A stretch of DNA of 64,000 nt. It comes from Icerya purchasi. Its lineage: Eukaryota > Arthropoda > Insecta > Hemiptera > Monophlebidae. The notes beneath the pieces were generated by a model that saw only the letters and a list, made by a program, of their open reading frames with translations, did no database searches and was not told where the DNA came from. A program made the position numbers and the translations under genes. The DNA lies in contig CM077116.1 in the NCBI GenBank assembly GCA_039619475.1, positions 464,441,576-464,505,575 on the forward strand, given 5' to 3'. Position 1 is the first letter of the stretch, and the number at the start of each line of letters is the position of its first letter. This document shows positions 44,660-55,932 of the stretch, in pieces.

Positions 44660-47505
44660 TTGATAACAACCTTGATGGACAGTGGCCACAAACCGAAGTT
44701 CAAGGTAACTTGGTTCTTCCTTGTACCCCCGTTCATTTTGATTGCCGCGTTAACGTTAGAGTAAATTGGACCCCATGGTCGCAAGCTCACCAATACTCTT
44801 AATCCCTACTATTTTTGTGTGTCACTCTGTTGGTAATCTATGAATCAAATGTACATATTTTGATTTTTGATTTTGTTCCATTATTTTTCATCTTCTTGCG
44901 ATGCATTTTTTTTTTTTTTAAAACCCGTCTTTAATATACTCAATCGTGATCCCTGTAGTATTATGAGAATTTTAAAACGATCGTTATTAATTAAATAATC
45001 AGAGTTTAAAAAAATTTAGCTTATCATATTATTTTGCTCTGTGTAATCATTGCCTTACTTAGTTCACACCAATTATGCTGTTGAATGTAATTTTATTTGT
45101 TTTTTCATTTTGTTGTTTTCTTTATTTTTATTTTGACGCGTTAAATCATTTTTAACCGTTTTATTTTACTTTTAAACCTAAATTTCACTTTTTTCTTCTT
45201 TGCTTGTGCGGTGTGTACAGCAGCTCTTTTAATTTTTCTTGCCTTGATACGTTCTTTTATTTCATTTTAATCGTGTCCTTCCATTTTTTTTCCCTCTTTG
45301 GACTTTTCTACTTCGTTGCTCGCTTGTTTTGATTTTTTTTTTTAATGTGTGTCTCTCGATTTTTCTCCCATATTTTATTGGAAATATTTTAAATTATTAA
45401 ATATTTTTCACTACTTTTTTTTTTAGGCATGTCGGCTAGGGACATTACCCAATCCAAAGATATGACAACATTAATGATTATAAAAGAAAAATATTAGAAA
45501 TAGATGAGATTATTCACTACTTATTAATTCACAAACCGAGATTTAAATTTGAATGGTGTTTCTTTACTTGTTGAGGCATGAAATGGTATTTTGAATCGAA
45601 TCATATATTTTTTTCGATTATTCCGTTGAAGATTTCGATCTTTTTTTTTTTTTTTCTAATCTCACTAAGCAGTTTATTATTCACTTTCTAGATATGTTAT
45701 TAATTTTAAATCCTAAACATTAAGGTTAATGCTAAAGAATTACTTTGAAGATGCGACGTGTTTAATTTCTATGTGCCTTTTTTTTCAGTTGATAAACTAA
45801 AAATACAATGGCGAATGAGGAGTCGGCTATACTGATTTTTTTTTAATTTTCGTTAGTAGAATTAAATCATCCATTTGCGTTAAAATACTATATGTATCTG
45901 TTACGCAATAGATTTTATATATAAATTGCTTGCTCTACTCTGAGGATTTTCAAAGGACTTAACAGTAATTTTACCGCGGTTTTCGGGACATATAAATGTT
46001 AGCCAAGTGTGAGGGCTTGACATTTTGACGAAAGGATTTACTAAATCCCCGTAGTTTCTCTTTTGACTGCTGACTTAATTGTTCAATTTCCTTTACTGTT
46101 TAATGCGAGTTAGTCGTTTTAGGTTAACGCAATTGTTAACCCTTAGATAATCATTTCTATTTGCAGTAAAATTTATGGAAACGAAATTAGTCTTTCTTCC
46201 GATATTATATGTTTGTTCAATTAGTAATAGTGGAATTAGTTTGTTAATTATTTATCACCATTACAATTAAATATTCTTCGCTGTAAATAAAATGCACTCC
46301 AAAAAAAAAAACTTACCAGAGTTAATACTATTTCGAAGTAAATCATCATCGGTTTCGGAAAAACGTTAATTCTCTGCTAGATAAATGGTTGAACGAATTT
46401 TACAAAAACATCTTTCCTGCCTTGAATATTATTCTATAATAAACAACACTGTTAAGTAACTTTGTTATAGGTGAGATGAAAACGAATAAATTTAATATTG
46501 GTTGCCGGTAAGGTATACAAATATTGTTGCATTAATTTTAACATTTGGTTGAATACCAAAATTTTTGATTTTATTTAACCGCTTACTTATTGAGGCATTA
46601 TTAGCCTTATGCGACTCACTATTAAGATACACGTGAAGAACAAATAAACTTTAAAATTTTCGAAATAGGATTAAAACATATTGCGTAGGAGTGTACCGAT
46701 TATTACGTTCTTCATAATATCTGATAAAATTTAACGGGATATTTAATGTTTGAAGTATAAGTTAAGTATTAATTATATTTTATTCGGTGAAGTCTAAATT
46801 GAAATAAATTAAAATAAATTTTATATGAGAAATGTAATTTGTTAAAATTTAAAATTAAACTTAAAAAGACTAAAGAATCTTATTGTGTAGTTATTTTTAC
46901 AGGATTAAAGATTAATTGGCCTCGCTTATGTTTTCCATGAATAAGCAGATGGCACCGTTGAAAACAATAACATGAATCACAAAAAGAAATATAAAGTACA
47001 AATATTTTCTTTAACACAAGCAATAATTTATCGGTATAAAGTTTAATTATATCAATGAATTAATATACATAAATTTCTAATAATTAAAAATCCATTAAGT
47101 GCCAACTGGTTTTGCGTATCCTGTTCATTATGAATAATAATATAAAAAACTGTTTAACGGTTATTTATAATTAATAAAAATTTCAGTATTTGCTTTAATT
47201 CATCAATATAATGTTTTAAATTACGGTGTTATATTTTAACAAAAAATCTACCAGTACTATTTAAAAGAGTGGTAGTCACTTGAAAGTCAAATAGTAAAAT
47301 AATGTCATTTATTTATTTTTTGTTGAAAAAAATAATTATATGTAACTTCCCATCAAGCACGATTTATTAAACTGATATCGCTGATAAATTTTTATATATT
47401 TTTTAAAATACTTTGCAAATAAGCATCTTATTTTCGAATTTATAACGAAAATGTAATTTAAAATGAATAAATGTATTTAAAATTTTAAAGAAATATATAT
47501 ATATG
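44660..47505. other. AT-rich spacer with long T-runs
   Basis: About 2.8 kb of A/T-rich sequence with poly-T runs near 44907, 45337, 45640 and 45837. No exon-like segment, TE protein text or RNA gene recognised on either strand. Confidence 0.45.
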
Positions 47506-48135
47506 CAGTGGTAGATCCACGGAACGATAGAGGACACCCCCCCCCCCAGAACCAAAAACTTGATAAAAATATTTGTTATAACAGAGAAACTTAATTTATA
47601 CTGCAAAAGATTTGTATAAATGTTACATATGGATTTAATTATAACTAATATTTAATATTGTTTTCTAGTAAAATTATTAATGTTACGTTTTTATTCTACA
47701 TATTTTAAACGTAACTATGTCATCGATCATTTGCCTTTTTTATTTTGTAATGTAAATGCAAATAGTTCAGCGAGAAATATATAAATATATTTTTTACTTG
47801 CTTACAAACAAAGAATTCGGATTGGATTACTAGACAAATAAAAAAAAATTAAAGTCTAATAAAAATACTATCTTTCTAGTAATTACACTTCAAATTCTGA
47901 ACTACCATTTTAGTTAAAATTTCATCATTTTTTTATTTTTCACCTAAAATAAAACAAAATTTAAATTAAATTATAATAATTATGTACTTTTAAAACATTT
48001 TTCAATTTCTAAAGAAGTCGCTATTTGATTTTCTTTATGAAACAAGCTATTTCTCAAATCTACTGTCCACCGTATAAGATATTACGGAAATATATGATCC
48101 CCCCCACACACAATGTCTCCCTGGATCAGCCTCTG
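47506..48135. mobile_element. MITE with CAGTGG(C/T)-GATCCA ends
   Basis: The left end CAGTGGTAGATCCACGG (47506) and right end, read inward CAGAGGCTGATCCAGGG (ending 48135), are imperfect inverted repeats. Each is followed by a C- or G-run about 30 bp in (47535-47547; 48096-48106). Flanks are TA repeats, so the target duplication cannot be set. The interior is A/T rich and non-coding. Such ends are common among insect hAT-type MITEs. Confidence 0.6.
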
Positions 48136-48324
48136 GTATATATGTATACCAAAAATATATGTATAATTATCAAAAAGTTAAAAATATTATACAAACTTGA
48201 ACTTGAAAATTTTGTTTTCTTTATAGTAAAGCGAGACCCATACTGTTGACGTGGAGTCGGGAACTGAAGTTAAGGTTCACAGTGTAAGTTTAATGGCACT
48301 GCTGTGAGTAGGAGGGTTAGTTGA

Positions 48325-48463
48325 TTTTTTTTTCTCTGTTAGTTAATTCTATTTTAGATTACGTATATATTTGGGAGCGACTTAAATCTAGAACGGAACA
48401 AGTTTCGAACCTGTGACCTCTCGTTTGGTAGTCAAGCATCTTAATCACGTGCTACCATTTATA
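48325..48463 (-). mobile_element. tRNA-derived SINE or tRNA pseudogene
   Basis: The minus strand has an A-box-like GGTAGCACGTGATTAA (48456-48441) and a B box GGTTCGAAACT (48411-48401) at tRNA spacing. The anticodon-arm-like segment between them (CTTGACTACCAAACGAG) would give an ACC anticodon. Pairing is imperfect and no acceptor stem is found. An A-rich stretch on the minus strand (48335-48325) may be the tail. Antisense to nothing known. Confidence 0.5.
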
Positions 48464-48469
48464 CAAAAA

Positions 48470-49400
48470 CAAATATCTTGAAATAGTAAAAGGAATAATG
48501 TGATTTTTCGAAACAAGACGGTAATTTCTTTTACTACGATTTCTATTATTTTTGAAAATTTAGTTATTAAACTCGGAATAAAAATATGTGGTTTGGAAAT
48601 TCTTGTTATGGATGCTATTTTGGTCATTTAATGGAAAAAATAATGAACTTTATGTTTCGATGAATTTTCTTTATTTACTATTATATCCCGAAATGGATCA
48701 CATTTATTAAATACGTTTATTTATTTTCTTAGTAACCATTTCTACAATTTTAATAAAATTTGGTCATTAATTTTTTGAAATAACGTTTTTTAAATAAACT
48801 GTAAAAACTTTTTATTGTTTTTTTTTCTCTTTTTTAGCCTATGGTTATTCAAATTTAGAGAAAAGTTTTGAACTATTTCCGAATTTTACTATTTTTTTCA
48901 ATATCATGTTAAAATTGTTATCGCCAAGGGGGAAAAGAAATCTGTTTTGCTGCTTGGATTAGATGGAAAGGAGAAGTTTAAAGATCTGAAGTTAGGCTAA
49001 AATAATAAAAAGAATCAAAATAATTTGCTAACTATTAAAGATCGGTATAACTTCAACAAACTTCGAGATCCCTTTCCGCTCTGGTTCGTTTGGTCAAAAT
49101 TTTGTCGGCAATAAAATAAATAGAAATTAATTTATTATACTCAAAGTGGGGGCAAATTCATTTTTCTTTTTTCACCCATGGCAACGATCAGTATCCTTCA
49201 TTAAACTAAAATCAAGGTATTGTATGCTCCATGTTACGATTTATGAATCGTAATCGAGCACGCTTCGGCGATGGTTTCATATCTCCACTAAAACTTTTCC
49301 AAAAATTATGAAAGAGAACTGGAAAAACTAAAAGAAAAATAAGAAAACTTATCATGACCGAAAATATATGGTAAAAATTTAAAGAAGCAAACAAAGATAT
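48470..49400. other. AT-rich spacer
   Basis: No gene or repeat recognised. Confidence 0.4.
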
Positions 49401-51300
49401 AGGGGAGATGAAATTGTAGTTTTATTACGAGAAAATCGCAATTTACGAAGGATTGAGATGTAAGATAAAATAATGTTAAAAAAAAAAAAAATAGACAAGC
49501 GTTCGATTTAAAAGCAATAACCTAAGAATGTACAAATTGTTAAGGGAAGAAGTATAGGATTCAGCAGGGACCGTCAAAATCTGGATTAATCTTAGGGCAC
49601 GAAGACAGAGATGAAGGCAAGCACTTCGGGCACGATTTAATTTTGAAAAAAGATACCCGAAGAAACTAATATAACGGTGTCTGGAATAGTTTGGATAAAG
49701 GATTTTTAGAACATAAGCAAGATACGGGGGTCACTTTTCCAGTTAGTATGAGAGCGGGATTTTAACAATTTGAGCTTTTAGAGGGAAGAGGAGGGGCATA
49801 ATAGATGATTAATGCGATTGTGAAAGGAGGGAAACAACTATCACGAAAGACATAAATAACGAAAAGAGTTTACAAGAAGAATTAGATTTATGGTATGATT
49901 AACCACAGAAGGATTAAAGGGACAAAGAGTAAAGAAAACAGAGGAAGATTTAGTTCAGTGAAAGCAACAATTAAGAGTTTTTATTTATAAATGGGACATA
50001 AAGTACGATAAAAACGCACTGATACAGTCTAGTTCACCAGACCCTGGACAAAAAGAAAAAATATTACTAGGTAGCAGAGTAGTGTGCTCAAGCCATTAAA
50101 CGAAACGTTTGAACTTTCGAAGAGCTTCCTACGACATGGAGCACGAGAGATAGATTCAAATGAGAACGGTTCAAATGGGAAGAGTAATGTTTTGAGATGG
50201 AAATAATAATGAAAATGTTCCAAGAGGAAGGGGTAGAAGCAAAGCAAAAAAAAAAAAAGAACTGAATAAATCTAAAAGGAGCTGAAAGAAAAAATTAGAA
50301 AGATTCTTAAGAACGGAAAAAGTGATTCCACCTATATCCGAAAAGGAATTGAAGAAACTTCTGGGGAAAAAAAAGGAAAATAAGAAAATGTGAAAAATTA
50401 ATAAGAGATGAGAAAAGAGAGGAATACCGGGAAAGTTGGAAACATAGGAGGTAGTCGATAAATGGAATTAGTTTTTCAGGAGGTAAGTTATGATTAGGAA
50501 GATGTTGCGAGAGGGATAATTTAAGGGACTCAGTTATTTTTCATACATGGGAAATAGAAGTGAACCAAGCTAAAGAAGAATCTTTTTAGAGATTTCTCTA
50601 TTATCTTTAGAATTGACGTTTTGTGAGTGAGAAATTTAAAAATGGAAGTGCAGGAGCGAAAAGTTCTAAAAGTGGTCATAATTAATTCTAAAGCCGTTTT
50701 GCTCATTCTACAATAATGAGAAAGAGGTTTTAGGTTTTTTATGAGGAACCGGTTAGTTAGGGGGAGAGAGCAAAAGAGACAGATTCAGTCGGGAAATTAT
50801 ATTGAAAAGCTAGGTTTCAATTACTAGAAACTAGAGCGAGAGCGAGGAGTTAACTTGAGAGCAGAAAGAATCCATTTAGGAGATTGAAGAAGTAGGTAAG
50901 AAGCAGGAGAAGGAAAAATATTAAAAAAAAAATTATGCGAATACGTGACTTTCAAACGGGTCATTTAGAGTTGTCCAGGAACACTCGTGGCTAGGATTAG
51001 TAGGGATAAATGGCAGGTCGCTGGAACTGAGAGAGAACTGAGGAAAGACTTAGAATCATCGCTAAAAAGGATCCAGTTATGTAAGATAATATTTTCCAAC
51101 ACGGAACCATTACTATCGTAATGATTGCAGTCTTAAAGAGGACACGAGCATTCCAGTTACCGGCTTGTAAGGGGAGAGAATCAATGAAGAATTGAGAAAA
51201 AAAGGTACATAAATCATAGTTGGGAGGAATGTAAGCTGAAATAAAGTTAAATAGTTTTGAGAAGTCATTGGAAATTGAAATGTGAACGCAATTCAAATTA
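49400..51300 (-). pseudogene. Pyrimidine-rich I-like family, endonuclease part and decayed RT
   Basis: The minus strand is strongly T+C rich. From 51296 it reads FNFISAYIPPNYDLC and AGNWNARV (family LGDFNAr), then, after a shift, SHECSWTTLNDPFES near 50980-50940 (family W-vlDDPf-SDHfPI). These are apurinic-like endonuclease motifs. Below about 50900 the T+C bias continues, but I cannot align RT boxes with confidence. Probably the 5' half of the same family as the copies at 1, 16.3 and 38.1 kb. Confidence 0.6.
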
Positions 51301-51333
51301 CAGGGATTAGATGGGATAGGGAGAGCAATTAAA

Positions 51334-52275
51334 ACTTTCGAAAAAAAAAAGTGCCAGTAGTGTTGTAGATTTAGTCATTGGAAATAGGAAGATAATAAAA
51401 AATATGAGTGATTTAACAGTAAAGAAAAGAACTTTGCTTCGATATAAAACAATTAAGTGCGAAACATTTACTATTATCCAAATAAAAAATAATACGCAAG
51501 TAAAACAATAAACCATAATACTTTTGAAACGGAAATGAAAAGGAAACTAATGTTAACGTAATATCCGTATTTAAGGAAACTGATGGAATAAAGAATTCAA
51601 GTACCGAAGTGAAAAAAATTAATATTAAAAATACCTGGTGGAATACAACAGTTGAAAATTATAAGAAAATTAATCGGGCTAAAGTATGAAAGTAAATAAA
51701 AAAAAAAAAAAAATATATATATATATAAGGGTAACGGCAATAGTCGAAATAATATCGAAGTTAAAGGAAAAGTATAAAAAGAAAATAGTTCGGAACAAAA
51801 ATGAAGTTTGGAAAAGTCTAATTGAAAATTTTACGGTTTGTAGTAAACCCTATAAAGTAATTATAAGAAGTAACAAAAAATTTAATTTTCTTCCTTTAAT
51901 AAGTGAAAAGAACAAACAGGTAACAAATGGAAAAGAAAACTATAAACTAATATGCAATAAGATATTTCCAAATATAGACGATCTAATTAACGGATACGTG
52001 TACGAATATTGAAACTGAAAGTTATGAAATAAATTCTATAATTGCAAAGTGAAAAAAAAATATCTAATAAAATGATCAAAGAACTGTTAATAAATAAAAA
52101 TCACCCTGAACTATTAACTACAATTTATAATAAATATTTGCTACTACTATAATAAAAGGATTTCCAAACTCTTGGAAAATAGAAAAAATTAAATTAATAA
52201 ACAAACCTGATATAGCCCTATTATTACCTAATCTTTGAGAAAGTGTACGAAAAAATTATAAGATGTAAAATTGAA
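51334..52275 (+). pseudogene. R1-clade copy R1-C, part 1 (endonuclease end to RT box 2)
   Basis: The endonuclease end reads SASSVVDLVIGNRKIIKNM at about 51350-51405 (compare KSVIDLTLVTRNLINRV in R1-B). The linker reads KNEVWKSLIENFTVCSKPYK at about 51800-51860 in an open stretch to 52012. RT entry reads KELLINKNHPELLTTIYNKYL near 52078-52140 and FEKVYEKIIRCKI at 52236-52268. Several stops. The reading is then cut by an I-like element. Confidence 0.72.
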
Positions 52276-54051
52276 GAAGAGGGTGTTCCACAAGGATCAG
52301 TGTTAAGCACTATCTTATTCATATTACTTATAGACAGCATAAAAGAAATTGTCCCACGTCCAGTGTCACTAAGAATTTTTGCCGACGACATAAACATCTC
52401 AATATGTACAAATAACTTAAACATTGCTCAAAAAGTTATACAAGACACCTTAGATTTCCTCCAAAAATGGGCGGATATAAATGGATTAGTCTTCTCAGAA
52501 TCTAAAACCCACTGTGTTTTATTTACTAGAAAGTATAAATCCCAAAAACCAACTCTTAAATTCAATGGACGTACTTTCGAAGTCAAACCATATACTAAAT
52601 TTCTTGGGCTAACCTTTGACAGTAAATTATCTTGGACTCTTCACTATCCAGGACTTGAAAAAAACTTAATGAAAACCCTCAATATTATTAAAACTATTAA
52701 TAAGCCCAAATACGATCCATCCAGAAAATTACTAATGCAATTATATAGATCTCTCATTCGGAGTAAAATCGAATATGGATATCCAGCTCTCAATAACGTA
52801 TCCGACAAAACCTTGGCCATCATAAAACCAATACAAAACGCAGCCATACGAATGTGTATTGGAGCTTTACCATCCTCACCAATAGATAGTATTTTCTGCG
52901 AAGCAGCTGAACTTCCCCTACAATTTAGGAAAAATTTGATCACAAACAGGTTCCTCCTATCTGCTGTAACTAACCCAACAAATCCAATACAAAACTTGAT
53001 AAATTCGTACATTAAAAACCCTTCGCGGCAGGCTGAAAAACCAATCACCAATTTTCTGTCTTTTCTAAAAAATAATGAGCTCAATTTTTCAAACCTGAAC
53101 CAAGAATATCCAAAATTTCCATTCTGGTTATTACAAACCCCGGACATAGATTTTTCTTTAATAAACTACAGTAAAACCGAAGTCCCACACTATATAATTA
53201 AAAATCGTTATCACGAAAAAGTTACTAATTTTCCAAATTATGCGCCATGCTTTACAGATGGGTCAAAAATCGGAAATCAATATACTGGATATGCTTTTTC
53301 TATCAATGGAGAGGTTAAAAACTTCAAACTGCATAAATGCTCTTCCAACTATACAGCTGAATTAATAGCAATTTTTCACTGTTTGAAAAGCATAAAAACG
53401 AAAGAAAAAAGCAAAAATTATCTAATCCAAAGCGACTCAGTAAGCTTACTAACATCTATCCTGAACATTTTTTCAACAGACAAATTTATCCAAGATATTC
53501 ACCAACAACTAAACAAGCTAAGATCTCGAAATATTAATATCAAATTAATGTATATACCCAGTCATATCGGAATCCAGGGAAACGAAATAGTAGATAATCT
53601 GGCCAAAACCGCCTCTACACCCTCTCCTGTAACCTCCACCACAGCCATGGACATCAAACATTTACTAAATCAAACCGAAATATCTAATTGGCAAACATCA
53701 TGGAACACAAAATCCCATAACAAATTATTTCAACATAAAAAATCCGTACGACCTTGGAAAAACCTCTCCCAACTAAATCGTCAAGAAGAATTAATAATCA
53801 CCAAGCTTAGAATTGGACATACGAAACTCACCCATAATTACCTCTTCCAAAAAGTCGATAAACCCCCTTGTCAGTTCTGCAACTCCACCCCCATCACAGT
53901 CAAACACCTTCTTTACGAATGCCCTAACATTAATCAAATGCGTCTAGAACTAAAAATCCCTTTAAATAATACAACCATCCCTGACAACCAAGACGAAATT
54001 AAAAAAATTCTTACCCTGATTAGAAAACTAAACTTAACAACCAGCATTTAA
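52243..54051 (+). CDS. I-like ORF2 C-terminal half: RT and RNase H, undamaged
   Basis: Six hundred open codons without a lesion; the ATG at 52243 belongs to the R1-C host reading, so the protein is a chimera at its first dozen residues. RT: GVPQGSVLSTILFILLI, catalytic FADD, FLGLTFDSKLSWTLHY, IRSKIEYGYPALNNVS. RNase H acidic set: FTDGSK, YTAELIAIF, IQSDSVSLL, and the His/Asp strand MYIPSHIGIQGNEIVDNLAK. Then KLRIGHTKLTHNYLF and a Cys/His tail CQFCNSTPITVKHLLYEC. 5' truncation makes it non-autonomous, but intactness suggests recent insertion. Confidence 0.88.
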   Translation: MYEKIIRCKIEEEGVPQGSVLSTILFILLIDSIKEIVPRPVSLRIFADDINISICTNNLNIAQKVIQDTLDFLQKWADINGLVFSESKTHCVLFTRKYKSQKPTLKFNGRTFEVKPYTKFLGLTFDSKLSWTLHYPGLEKNLMKTLNIIKTINKPKYDPSRKLLMQLYRSLIRSKIEYGYPALNNVSDKTLAIIKPIQNAAIRMCIGALPSSPIDSIFCEAAELPLQFRKNLITNRFLLSAVTNPTNPIQNLINSYIKNPSRQAEKPITNFLSFLKNNELNFSNLNQEYPKFPFWLLQTPDIDFSLINYSKTEVPHYIIKNRYHEKVTNFPNYAPCFTDGSKIGNQYTGYAFSINGEVKNFKLHKCSSNYTAELIAIFHCLKSIKTKEKSKNYLIQSDSVSLLTSILNIFSTDKFIQDIHQQLNKLRSRNINIKLMYIPSHIGIQGNEIVDNLAKTASTPSPVTSTTAMDIKHLLNQTEISNWQTSWNTKSHNKLFQHKKSVRPWKNLSQLNRQEELIITKLRIGHTKLTHNYLFQKVDKPPCQFCNSTPITVKHLLYECPNINQMRLELKIPLNNTTIPDNQDEIKKILTLIRKLNLTTSI

Positions 54052-54136
54052 AATACCTACCTGACACTGGGTGTAATAATCATAGCAATTAAAAACACCC
54101 AGTATAAAAATAATAATAGTAAAAAAAAAAAAAAAG
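52276..54136 (+). mobile_element. 5'-truncated I-like retrotransposon inserted in R1-C
   Basis: Begins within RT box 4 and ends with poly(A) at 54120-54135. On both sides the flanking frame is R1-clade RT, so it inserted into that copy. The junction near 52276 is placed where R1-type text (YEKIIRCKIEE) passes into I-type GVPQGSVLS. Confidence 0.82.
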
Positions 54137-54664
54137 TCCAAAAATAAAGAATAGCTACACAATTATTAATCTGGATATATGCGGAAAAAGTCTACTGAAT
54201 ACATGTGTATGAGGATATAATTGAAACATATAGGAATAACGTTAATGAAAATTAAGAAAAAATTTTATTGATAAATTTTGACATAAGCGGAGGAGCGTTT
54301 TATAGAATAAAATGGCTATCTATTTTGAACTGTTTAAAAGAGAGCAAAATTCAGAAGCTTTTTAAACAAAAGAATAATGAGATTTTATAGCAATGAACGA
54401 ATTACATATGAACCGATATTTTTAGACAGTGTGTCTCAAGGATTAATTCTCCCTCCATTAATTTTCAACATAGTTACGGCTCAGATTCGTAGATCAGCGG
54501 GGCTCAAAACTAATATAAAGTTAATGAGCTTTGCAGATGATCTTCTTCTTGTAGCAAGGCTCAAGCATACTAAAGAAGCAACAAATACCAATGGCGAAAT
54601 CAGAATCATTGTTCAGGAACTAAGAAAATATTAGGACTAAGTTAGTAATAGAATATGCAAGTGT
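54137..54664 (+). pseudogene. R1-C, part 2 (RT boxes 3-5)
   Basis: After the I-like tail the R1 RT resumes: VYEDIIETYRNN near 54200, ILLINFDISGGAFYRIKWLS near 54262-54320 (family LtlDI-gAFD), then in another frame SQGLILPPLIFNIVTAQI at 54433-54487 and FADDLLLVARL at 54529-54560. It ends at the foldback element's target duplication. Confidence 0.75.
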
Positions 54665-54717
54665 TATTTATTGGGGTCCATTTCAACAGCCCCCCCACCT
54701 TAATATTTTTTTTTCAT

Positions 54718-55400
54718 ATATAGTGCAATCGTTTGTGCATCGTTTGTGCAAAAATGTGCACAAACTTTCATCGTTCGTGCACACCCCCATCCCGCGATAT
54801 TAAAGAAAAATGGTAGGGGGCTATTGAAACGTTGGCCCCCCCACTTTGAAATTTTTTATCAAAATATAGTGCAATCGTTTGTGCATCGTTTGTGCAAAAA
54901 TGTGCACAAACTTTCATCGTTCGTGCACACCCCCATCCCGCGATATTGGGGGGGCTGTTAAAACGCCCCCCCCCCCCATTAATATTTTTTTGCAAAATAT
55001 AGTGCATCCGTTTGTGCTTCGTTTGTGCAGAAATGTGCACAAACTTTCATCGTTTATGCACATCCCTATCCCGAGATATTAAAGAAAAACAGTTGGGGGA
55101 GCTGTTGAAAAGTTGGCCAACCCACTTTGAAATTTTTTATCAAAATATAGTGCAATCGTTTATGCATCGTTTGTGCAGAAATGTGCACAAACTTTCATCG
55201 TTTGTGCACATCCCTATCCCGCGATATTGGGGGGGGGGCTGTTAAAACGTTGCCCCCCACATTAATATTTTTTTGCAAAATATAGTGCATCCGTTTGTGC
55301 TTCGTTTGTGCAGAAATGTGCACAAACTTTCATCGTTTATGCACATCCCTATCCCCCACAATATGGAAGAAAAATAGTTGGGGAGTTGTTAAAATTTTAT
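54718..55400. repeat. Five tandem units in the left TIR, two alternating types
   Basis: Units begin TATAGTGCA(A/T)(C)CGTTTGTGC at about 54718, 54865, 54998, 55145 and 55281 (spacing 147, 133, 147, 136). Each contains GTGCACAAACTTTCATCGTT and a short C/G-run palindrome-like block. Two unit types alternate (TTGAAATTTTTTATC versus TTAATATTTTTTTGC lead-in), giving a higher-order repeat of about 280 bp. ORFs across them are artefacts of the repeats. Confidence 0.85.
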
Positions 55401-55932
55401 CTAACAAAATTAATAAAAAGTGGCTAATGAAGTTGCTGGAGTATTAGTTCATTACAAAATAATCGTTTAATACAAAAATCGAAATAAAAATCACTTAAAA
55501 AGCTGTTGATTATTCACATTTTTTAAATACATATAATTATTTTGATTTTGTAAAATTTTAATAAGACATATTATAAATATTAAATTGAATTTTACAAAGC
55601 ATGAAATTTAAACATTATGACGCAGAAAATAATAAAATCGAGTGCAAAAATAATCAGTAATATTTGAAATATATAATTTCTCACTGAATATTTTATCTTT
55701 GTAAATGGAACATAGCCTTTAACTATCTGCATTGGTGCAGCCTTCAAAGACAAAAAAATTTTTAATAAACCCACTCGAATTAAAAACAAAAAGATTTTCA
55801 TAATCCTTAATAGATTCATCCTCGTTAAAGTTGTTCAAATAGTATATGTTATACAAAAGTTTATAAAATTATTTGCATCTCAAAATTCAAAAGAAGTTAT
55901 AAATATAGGATATTTCCAGTATCATAGTAATT

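Noticed and set aside
44506..44793. A 95-codon minus-strand ORF opposite the PLA2-like relic
   Set aside because: No family resemblance; the plus strand of the same bases carries the recognisable GPG/EH motif, so this is taken as its shadow.
54746..55245. Several overlapping ORFs on both strands with repeated CRNVHKLSSF-type text
   Set aside because: They are translations of the tandem units in the foldback TIR; the repetition in protein mirrors the DNA repeat.
54718..55400. Regularly spaced repeats that could suggest a CRISPR array
   Set aside because: Units are 133-147 bp, have no unique spacers, are mirrored in an inverted arm and lie in a eukaryotic transposon.
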